NCBI GenBank assembly: GCA_964058845.1
Contig: CAXKVR010000157.1
Span: 124,001 to 188,000, forward strand
Direction of reading: 5' to 3'
DNA from: Carex sylvatica
Taxonomy: Eukaryota; Streptophyta; Magnoliopsida; Poales; Cyperaceae
DNA length: 64,000 nucleotides
Both the position numbers and the translations under genes were made by a program. Below are positions 55,946-64,000 of this stretch, one piece after another. Each line of letters begins with the position of its first letter. The stretch's first letter is position 1. The notes under the pieces are model-generated. The model had not been told where the DNA came from and made no database searches. It saw nothing but the letters and a program-made list of their open reading frames with translations.

Positions 55946-56086
55946 CGGTCCGGGCCTATAAATAACCCTCCACAGAACTTTCTCTCTCCTCACAATTCAT
56001 TTTCTAAAAATCTCACTCTCTCTCCTCCCCACCCGAATTTCTCCTCTTTTTTCTCCTCTCTTCTTCTCTCTTCTTCCAATTTGCAA
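55946..56086 (+). promoter_or_regulatory. TATA box and non-coding first exon of PMD gene 2
   Basis: cctataaataacc (55955-55967) is a good TATA box. The following CT-rich leader ends at the donor gcaa|gtaagt (56087). The distance fits a transcription start near 55990. This is inferred, but the layout equals that of PMD gene 1. Confidence 0.6.
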
Positions 56087-56439
56087 GTAAGTCCCTATAT
56101 ATATTTGAAATTTCATTTGTAGTGTAAAAAAATTATAGATTAGTCAAATTAAGTTAGTTAGTGCTAATTAGTTATAATTGTGATTATTTAATTACGGTAC
56201 CAATTTAGTGGTAATTAGCATTAATGTAGGTACCAAAAATATTTAAAATTAGTGATAATTATGGTACCAAAGTTAGTTTTAATTTTATTTATAATTATGA
56301 TTATTTTATTACGGTACAAATTTAGTGGTAATTAGCGTCAATTAGGTACCAAAAATATTTGAAATTAGTGATAATTATGGTACCATAGTTAGTTTTAATT
56401 TTATTTTGAATTATTTATTCTGAAATTTTGCCGTAATTA

Positions 56440-59400
56440 GCGTATTTTAGCATAATTTGACCGTAATTAGCATATTTTGAGAAATGTAGTATATTTTTTG
56501 TCGTAATTAACGTAATTTAGCCTATTTTTACCGCAAATATATTGTTTTAGTGTATTTCCGCTTGTTTTAGCATATTTTAGGCGAATAACATTTTTTTTTT
56601 ATTGTAACGCATTATTTTAACATATTTTTACCGAAATTAGCATATTTAGTAAATTTTTGCCATAATTAGCGTATTTTAGCATATTTGACCGTAATTATTG
56701 TATTTTATCATATTTTAGTATATTTTATCCGAATAACCTTTTTTTTTTTCATAGTAACGTAATTTAGCCTATTTTTACCGCAAATATATTGTTTTAGTGT
56801 ATTTCCGCTTGTTTTACCATATTTTAGGCGAATAACATTTTTTTTTTATTCTAACGCATTATTTTAACATATTTTTACCGAAATTAGCATATTTAGTAAA
56901 TTTTTGCCATAATTAGCGTATTTTAGCATATTTGACCGTAATTATTGTATTTTATCATATTTTAGTATATTTTATCCGAATAACCTTTTTTTTTTCATAG
57001 TAACGTAATTTAGCCTATTTTTACCGCAAATATATTGTTTTAGTGTATTTCCGCTTGTTTTACCATATTTTAGGCGAATAACAATTTTTTTTTATTGTAA
57101 CGCATTATTTTAACTGTTTTTTACCGAAATTAGCATATTTAGTAAATTTTTGCCATAATTAGCGTATTTTAGCATATTTGACCGTAATTATTGTATTTTA
57201 TCATATTTTAGTATATTTTATCCGAATAACCTTTTTTTTTTCATAGTAACGTAATTTAGCCTATTTTTACCGCAAATATATTGTTTTAGTGTATTTCCGC
57301 TTGTTTTAGCATATTTTAGGCGAATAACAATTTTTTTTTATTGTAACGCATTATTTTAACTGTTTTTTACCGAAATTAGCATATTTAGTAAATTTTTGCC
57401 ATAATTAGCGTATTTTAGCATATTTAACCGTAATTATTGTATTTTATCATATTTTAGTATATTTTATCCGAATAACCTTTTTTTTTTTTTTCATAGTAAC
57501 GTAATTTAGCCTATTTTTACCGCAAATATATTGTTTTAGTGTATTTTCGCTTGTTTTAGCATATTTTAGGCGAATAACATTTTTTTTTATTGTAACGCAT
57601 TATTTTAACATATTTTTACCGAAATTAGCATATTTAGTAAATTTTTGCCATAATTAGCGTATTTTAGCATATTTGACCGTAATTATTGTATTTTATCATA
57701 TTTTAGTATATTTTATCCGAATAACCTTTTTTTTTTTCATAGTAACATAATTTAGCCTCTTTTTACCGCAAATATATTGTTTTAGTGTATTTCCGCTTGT
57801 TTTAGCATATTTTAGGCGAATAACATTTTTTTTTTATTCTAACGCATTATTTTAACATATTTTTACCGAAATTAGCATATTTAGTAAATTTTTGCCATAA
57901 TTAGCGTATTTTAGCATATTTGACCGTAATTATTGTATTTTATCATATTTTAGTATATTTTATCCGAATAACTTTTTTTTTTTCATAGTAACGTAATTTA
58001 GCCTCTTTTTACCGCAAATATATTGTTTTAGTGTATTTCCGCTTGTTTTACCATATTTTAGGCGAATAACAATTTTTTTTTATTGTAACGCATTATTTTA
58101 ACTGTTTTTTACCGAAATTAGCATATTTAGTAAATTTTTGCCATAATTAGCGTATTTTAGCATATTTGACCGTAATTATTGTATTTTATCATATTTTAGT
58201 ATATTTTATCCGAATAACCTTTTTTTTTTCATAGTAACGTAATTTAGCCTATTTTTACCGCAAATATATTGTTTTAGTGTATTTCCGCTTGTTTTAGCAT
58301 ATTTTAGGCGAATAACAATTTTTTTTTATTGTAACGCATTATTTTAACTGTTTTTTACCGAAATTAGCATATTTAGTAAATTTTTGCCATAATTAGCGTA
58401 TTTTAGCATATTTAACCGTAATTATTGTATTTTATCATATTTTAGTATATTTTATCCGAATAACCTTTTTTTTTTTTTCATAATAACGTAATTTAGCCTA
58501 TTTTTACCGCAAATATATTGTTTTAGTGTATTTTCGCTTGTTTTAGCATATTTTAGGCGAATAACATTTTTTTTTATTGTAACGCATTATTTTAACATAT
58601 TTTTACCGAAATTAGCATATTTAGTAAATTTTTGCCATAATTAGCGTATTTTAGCATATTTGACCGTAATTATTGTATTTTATCATATTTTAGTATATTT
58701 TATCCGAATAACCTTTTTTTTTTTCATAGTAACATAATTTAGCCTCTTTTTACCGCAAATATATTGTTTTAGTGTATTTCCGCTTGTTTTAGCATATTTT
58801 AGGCGAATAACATTTTTTTTTTATTCTAACGCATTATTTTAACATATTTTTACCGAAATTAGCATATTTAGTAAATTTTTGCCATAATTAGCGTATTTTA
58901 GCATATTTGACCGTAATTATTGTATTTTATCATATTTTAGTATATTTTATCCGAATAACTTTTTTTTTTTCATAGTAACGTAATTTAGCCTCTTTTTACC
59001 GCAAATATATTGTTTTAGTGTATTTCCGCTTGTTTTAGCATATTTTAGGCGAATAACATTTTTTTTTTATTCTAACGCATTATTTTAACATATTTTTACC
59101 GAAATTAGCATATTTAGTAAATTTTTGCCATAATTAGCGTATTTTAGCATATTTGACCGTAATTATTGTATTTTATCATATTTTAGTATATTTTATCCGA
59201 ATAACCTTTTTTTTTTCATAGTAACGTAATTTAGCCTATTTTTACCGCAAATATATTGTTTTAGTGTATTTCCGCTTGTTTTAGCATATTTTAGGCGAAT
59301 AACATTTTTTTTTTATTCTAACGCATTATTTTAACATATTTTTACCGAAATTAGCATATTTAGTAAATTTTTGCCATAATTAGCGTATTTTAGCATATTT

Positions 59401-60830
59401 AACCGTAATTATTGTATTTTATCATATTTTAGTATATTTTATCCGAATAACCTTTTTTTTTTTTTTCATAGTAACGTAATTTAGCCTATTTTTACCGCAA
59501 ATATATTGTTTTAGTGTATTTTCGCTTGTTTTAGCATATTTTAGGCGAATAACATTTTTTTTTATTGTAACGCATTATTTTAACATATTTTTACCGAAAT
59601 TAGCATATTTAGTAAATTTTTGCCATAATTAGCGTATTTTAGCATATTTGACCGTAATTATTGTATTTTATCATATTTTAGTATATTTTATCCGAATAAC
59701 CTTTTTTTTTTTCATAGTAACATAATTTAGCCTCTTTTTACCGCAAATATATTGTTTTAGTGTATTTCCGCTTGTTTTAGCATATTTTAGGCGAATAACA
59801 TTTTTTTTTTATTCTAACGCATTATTTTAACATATTTTTACCGAAATTAGCATATTTAGTAAATTTTTGCCATAATTAGCGTATTTTAGCATATTTGACC
59901 GTAATTATTGTATTTTATCATATTTTAGTATATTTTATCCGAATAACTTTTTTTTTTTCATAGTAACGTAATTTAGCCTCTTTTTACCGCAAATATATTG
60001 TTTTAGTGTATTTCCGCTTGTTTTAGCATATTTTAGGCGAATAACATTTTTTTTTATTCTAACGCATTATTTTAACATATTTTTACCGAAATTAGCATAT
60101 TTAGTAAATTTTTGCCATAATTAGCGTATTTTAGCATATTTGACCGTAATTATTGTATTTTATCATATTTTAGTATATTTTATCCGAATAACCTTTTTTT
60201 TTTCATAGTAACGTAATTTAGCCTATTTTTACCGCAAATATATTGTTTTAGTGTATTTCCGCTTGTTTTAGCATATTTTAGGCGAATAACATTTTTTTTT
60301 TATTCTAACGCATTATTTTAACATATTTTTACCGAAATTAGCATATTTAGTAAATTTTTGCCATAATTAGCGTATTTTAGCATATTTAACCGTAATTATT
60401 GTATTTTATCATATTTTAGTATATTTTATCCGAATAACCTTTTTTTTTTTTTTCATAGTAACGTAATTTAGCCTATTTTTACCGCAAATATATTGTTTTA
60501 GTGTATTTCCGCTTGTTTTAGCATATTTTAGGCGAATAACAATTTTTTTTTATTGTAACGCATTATTTTAACTGTTTTTTACCGAAATTAGCATATTTAG
60601 TAAATTTTTGCCATAATTAGCGTATTTTAGCATATTTGACCGTAATTATTGTATTTTATCATATTTTAGTATATTTTGTCCGAATAACCTTTTTTTTTCA
60701 TATTAACGTAATTTAGCCTATTTTTGCCGCAAATATATTGTTTTAGTGTATTTCCGCTTGTTTTAGCATATTTTAGGCGAATAACAATTTTTTTTTTTAT
60801 TCTAACGCATTATTTTAACTTTTTTTTTTC
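56440..60830. repeat. 246-bp tandem array with 4-unit higher-order structure in the PMD gene 2 leader intron
   Basis: About 17-18 units. The mark atagtaacgtaatttagcc recurs at 56751, 56997, 57243, 57493, 57739, 57985 and 58231 (spacing 246, 246, 250, 246, 246, 246) and on to the end. Variants repeat every fourth unit: tttaaccgtaatt (instead of tttgaccg) near 57424, 58412, 59399 and 60387, and the longer T-run near 57491, 58479, 59467 and 60454, all about 988 bp apart. The array is AT-rich and non-coding. It fills most of a 4.86-kb intron (56087 to about 60944). Confidence 0.88.
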
Positions 60831-60945
60831 TTACTAGGGTAGTTTTGTATTTTTTGATATGAATTAGCTTATTTTATTATATTTTAACAGGAATGAGCTT
60901 ATTTTAGTCAAATGTAGCATGTCTAATTTTTTTTCCAAACGTAGG

Positions 60946-61648
60946 ATGGCTAGGGAACGTCCTAGGAGACCACCACCACCCGACCCTATTGATGAGCCCA
61001 TTCCCGTGGATAGCACGGAGCATTTCAGTCCATTATTATGGATACCTCACAGTGAGCATCGAGTCTCACTAGCATCCCGAGAGGTACGTGATTACTTTAT
61101 TTTTTTCTTTTTTTACGTTAAATTTTTTTAGAGTTCTCATATTTTCAGATTTTTATGTTGTTTGTTTTTTTTTCAACGCAGAGTCAGGAGTCTCTAGAAA
61201 GCAAGTGTCGGGTTTATGGCATGCAGTACTACCCTCTGATGGACCCGTATCTACACAATCTGGGGTTGTACCATTTGGTCGATATATTGGAGACGGAGAG
61301 CAAGGCCATTAATGCGTCCCTCATTCAGGGGCTAGTGGAGCGATGGCGCCCCGAGACACACACATTCCATTTGCCGTTCGGAGAGATGACAGTGACTCTC
61401 CAGGACGTGAGTGTCCTTTGGGGTTTGCCTATCCAGGGCGTGCCCATCGGTGGCATATCTGACCCCACTGACGAGAACATGATTAATGCCAGCCTCGCAG
61501 AGCTGTTGGGAGCAGAGCCAGATGTACGTGATAATGGTGGGAGATCGAGATTTCATCTGAAGAAGACGGCACTGCGAGCTCTGTTTGCCGATCGAGGTTT
61601 GCATTGGCGATCCACGCAGCATGACATTGAGAGGTACTTTTATAAACC

Positions 61649-61687
<39 letters not shown>

Positions 61688-63920
61688 TTTGTATTTTATT
61701 TCATTGCAAAAAATGGGTTGGTCCCTGATATCTCCATATTATATCTGAATTATGGCCCTAATTTACAATGAAACCTGTGCTTTAAAGCCTATTAATGTGG
61801 ACTTTTTACTTATATTTCGATGAAATGTGGTACTGCTATGTTTTGTTTGGTATTTTGCAGGAAAAAGGGCGAAAAACTGGTTCTGACAACTTTTCATACG
61901 GCCCGTATGATATTCTGTGCGGGCCGTACAAGAACTGCCCAACCACACAGAAGGATCCACAACAGAGGCACAAAGTCTCCAAGTCAAAGCCCAGGCATAC
62001 GGGCCGTACGGGATCCTGTACGGGCCGTACAAAGCTGATTCGAAAAATCCAGCTGGAATCTGAATTGAGCACAATTTGAGGAGCCGAAAAGGAAACCCCT
62101 GGAGGCGTGATCTGGGGCATTAAAGGAGATATTCCACAGCAGGAAAGGGGATTAATAGCTAATCAATCAATAACTTTCCTATCATTCATTCTATCATTCA
62201 TTCTTTCTAGGTTTTTGGACAAGGGGAAAAGAAGAAGAGAAGGGGAAGAACGCGAGTTTCTCCACGGATCTTCGGATTTTCCACTGTTTTATCATGAACT
62301 CTTTTACTTCTTGTTATTTGTGCTATCTCATGAATATGAGTAGCTAATTTACTTTGTTTCTAGGGGTAAGATGTAGTTTCTAGTTTAGTTTTGCTTGTAT
62401 GCTACTATGATTTTGTGTTGAACGCTTGGTTTTTACTTTGTTATGTAGTATTTTTATTGCTCTATTTGTGCTTGCTTGAATCTGATTAGTCATCCCGTTA
62501 GATGAATGCGCACATCTAAGTGTGGAGCCAAGTCTATGAAATTCATTCCAACCGAATAAAGTATATGAAGTAGGGTGAAACCAAGGAGTACCCGAAAGGC
62601 GAAACTTTCCTTGAGGCGAGAGTCCTTGGATACTTTTAGTAAACTAACAAATAACTTAGATAAATTAGGCCAAAATGCGAAAGTTGAGGTTTAACGCATC
62701 TAAGAGGGAAGTACTTGAGTCCGGTAATCGGGTATCAGGCCAAAATGCGAAAGTTGAGGTTAGGTATCTAGATCTGGTCAAAAGAAACCCTAAACACAGT
62801 ATCAACACAGGAAACAGTAGCTGCAGCATTAACTTGAGGTGCCATACGGACCGTACGGGAATCTGTACGGGCCGTACGCCTTGAGACTGAACAGAAATGA
62901 AATCTGAACCCTGGAAACGCCCTTTTATCAATTGAAAACAACTTTAATTATCTCTTATTGTCTTTTAATCAGTAGAATTGTTAGAACTAAAACCAAACCA
63001 AATTCTTCTCACTTCTAGAATCTCAAGTGATTTTAGGATAAGTATAGTGTTTTTATTCCGTCCCTGTGGATCGATACCTGAGCATACTCAACGACAGGAT
63101 AGTACACTTGCTATCTGAATTGACAGAGTATAACAAAGGTTTAAAAAGTATAGCTTGCTATACTGAAACTTTTTGGCATATTCTCGTGCGATCAGTCCCT
63201 AATTTTGACATTTCAGATACACACGGGCTTTCGTGATGGACCTATTTGGTTCTGTCATGTTTCCTGATTCGAGCAGTGATGCCATTCCGATTATGTATCT
63301 GGAGCTGTTGAGAGACCTTGGGTCATCAAGAAAGTACAACTGGGGTGGAGCCGTCCTGGCACATCTTTACTCGAACCTGTGCCATGCTTGCAAGGTCAGT
63401 ATGTTATTGTTGTCTTATTTTTAAAAATTAACTTGTTCCGAAGTCTAATATTCTTCAAATTGCAGCCTAAAAGTAAGAAGATGTACGGGCCGACACTTCT
63501 ACTGCAGCATTGGTCGTGGTCGCGCATACCAGTGGCGGTACCCGTGCAGAATGAGTCACTACATTCGGGAGAGCCCGATGATGCATATCACCCGGCATTT
63601 GGCAAGAAATGGTACGGGAATCACAGCTACGTGGACACGCCTCACGGAAAGCCAGCAGGCATCAGGTTGGTCCGTGGTCAGTTGCAGAGTCTGGGTGACA
63701 CGCAGGTGAGCTGGACTCCGTATGCTGAGTCATACTGTGAGGGGAGCCTGCCACAGATTATATCAGATGATGAGGAGATGTGGCTCTACAGGGGTCCGCT
63801 GATTTGCTTCTGGATAGTGGAGCATCACTATCCAGACCGGGTGCTCCGTCAGTTTGGACTTCCTCCACTCATCCCCGCAGATCCAGACATCCCGAGATCT
63901 ATTATCACGAGGCTACACGG
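60946..63920 (+). CDS. Plant mobile domain (PMD) gene 2, open reading frame, 3' end beyond the window
   Basis: Four coding exons: 60946-61083 (MARERPRRPPPPDPIDEPIP), 61182-61633, 63217-63394 and 63466-63920, continuing past a donor at 63921. All junctions are GT..AG and keep frame. PMD motifs: GLVERWRPETHTFHLPFGEM, TVTLQDVSVLWGLPIQG, YTRAFVMDLFGSVMFPD, YNWGGAVLAHLYSNLCHACK, LLLQHWSWSRIPV, VSWTPY, PLICFWIVEHHYPDRVLRQF and GLPPLIP. The family covers the host MAIN/MAIL proteins, needed for silencing and genome stability in Arabidopsis, and transposon-borne copies. The repeat-filled leader intron and neighbour elements say this is a transposon copy. Unlike PMD gene 1 no break is visible. Intron 2 carries a solo LTR. 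N-terminal Pro/Arg-rich residues are probably disordered. Confidence 0.87.
61652..61683. repeat. (TA)n microsatellite in PMD gene 2 intron
   Basis: An uninterrupted TA run of about 32 bp starting about 18 bp after the splice donor. Confidence 0.85.
61726..63194. mobile_element. Solo LTR, 1469 bp, TSD GTCCC, in an intron of PMD gene 2
   Basis: It starts TGATATCTCC and ends GTGCGATCA, flanked by GTCCC at 61721-61725 and 63195-63199. The right part shares ggatcgatacctga and aaaagtatagcttgctatac with the gypsy LTR 35476-37021, so the two belong to related Athila/Tat-like elements. A different word cluster is present: catacggcccgtatg, gcgggccgtac, catacgggccgtac and tgtacgggccgtac (61895-62033; 62842-62878). 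62690-62760 has a duplicated 'ggccaaaatgcgaaagttga' segment. No coding sequence. The host splice sites are kept. Confidence 0.9.
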
Positions 63921-64000
63921 GTACGTACAAGTTATGTTTTTCTTGAATTTTGTATTTAATATTAGTTGTTGTAAACACTAATTTGCATGTAACATATTAA

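Noticed and set aside
56440..60830. CRISPR-like regular repeats
   Set aside because: Units are 246 bp with no unique spacers, in a plant intron; a satellite-type array explains them.
1..64000. tRNA or rRNA genes
   Set aside because: No cloverleaf with A/B boxes and no rRNA-like stretch was noticed; the only tRNA-like match is the gypsy primer site.

Overview
The window is a transposon-dense, AT-rich stretch of a flowering-plant nuclear genome. The signs are spliced genes with GT..AG introns and plant-specific families: plant mobile domain (PMD) genes, a QALGGH-type C2H2 zinc finger with EAR motifs, Ty1-copia and Athila/Tat-like Ty3-gypsy elements, MULE, hAT and CACTA transposons, and many foldback MITEs. 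Only one clear host gene is visible, the zinc finger at 29564-30004 on the minus strand. Almost everything else is mobile DNA, much of it nested, and several insertions can be bounded to the base by target-site duplications (TSDs).

Layout. 1-622 is the end of a long LTR that cuts a Mutator-like (MULE) transposase pseudogene (623-1981, plus strand). That gene runs into a 199-bp tandem array split by a 7.0-kb non-autonomous CACTA element (2009-8983, TSD TAT). Convergent to it lies a broken six-exon PMD gene (10046-12423, minus), with a repeat-filled leader intron and a promoter region carrying a palindromic word cluster (to about 13990). 14.6-16.2 kb may hold a non-coding transcript unit. 17676-25668 is a hAT element (TSD CCTAGTTA) whose transposase is split by a 2.7-kb solo LTR (21833-24531, TSD GTATC). 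26.2-28.9 kb is a diverged 779-bp repeat with a MITE inside. After the zinc finger gene, 31.3-44.3 kb is a three-level nest: a foldback MITE is split by a copia element (31622-44108, minus, TSD GAAAC), which is split by a young gypsy element (35476-42899, plus, TSD TCTGT) that encodes gag and protease but no reverse transcriptase. 44.3-52.8 kb holds microsatellites, several related foldback MITEs, an internally deleted LINE and an LTR-like segment. 52871-55608 is a second CACTA element (TSD GTG) carrying fragments of two unrelated host genes, an NSE4-like gene and a plant nucleotidyltransferase. From about 55766 to the window edge runs a second PMD element. It has a promoter with its own word cluster, a leader intron holding a 4.4-kb, 246-bp satellite-like array with higher-order structure, and an open PMD reading frame whose second coding intron holds a 1469-bp solo LTR (TSD GTCCC).

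How it fits together. The most interesting pattern is that the MULE transposase and PMD genes are convergent, as mudrA and mudrB are in MuDR. Related elements also keep a conserved sequence frame while carrying different short palindromic word clusters. This resembles the known co-evolution of VANDAL anti-silencing proteins with their binding motifs. A role for PMD proteins as a partner of these words is inference only.
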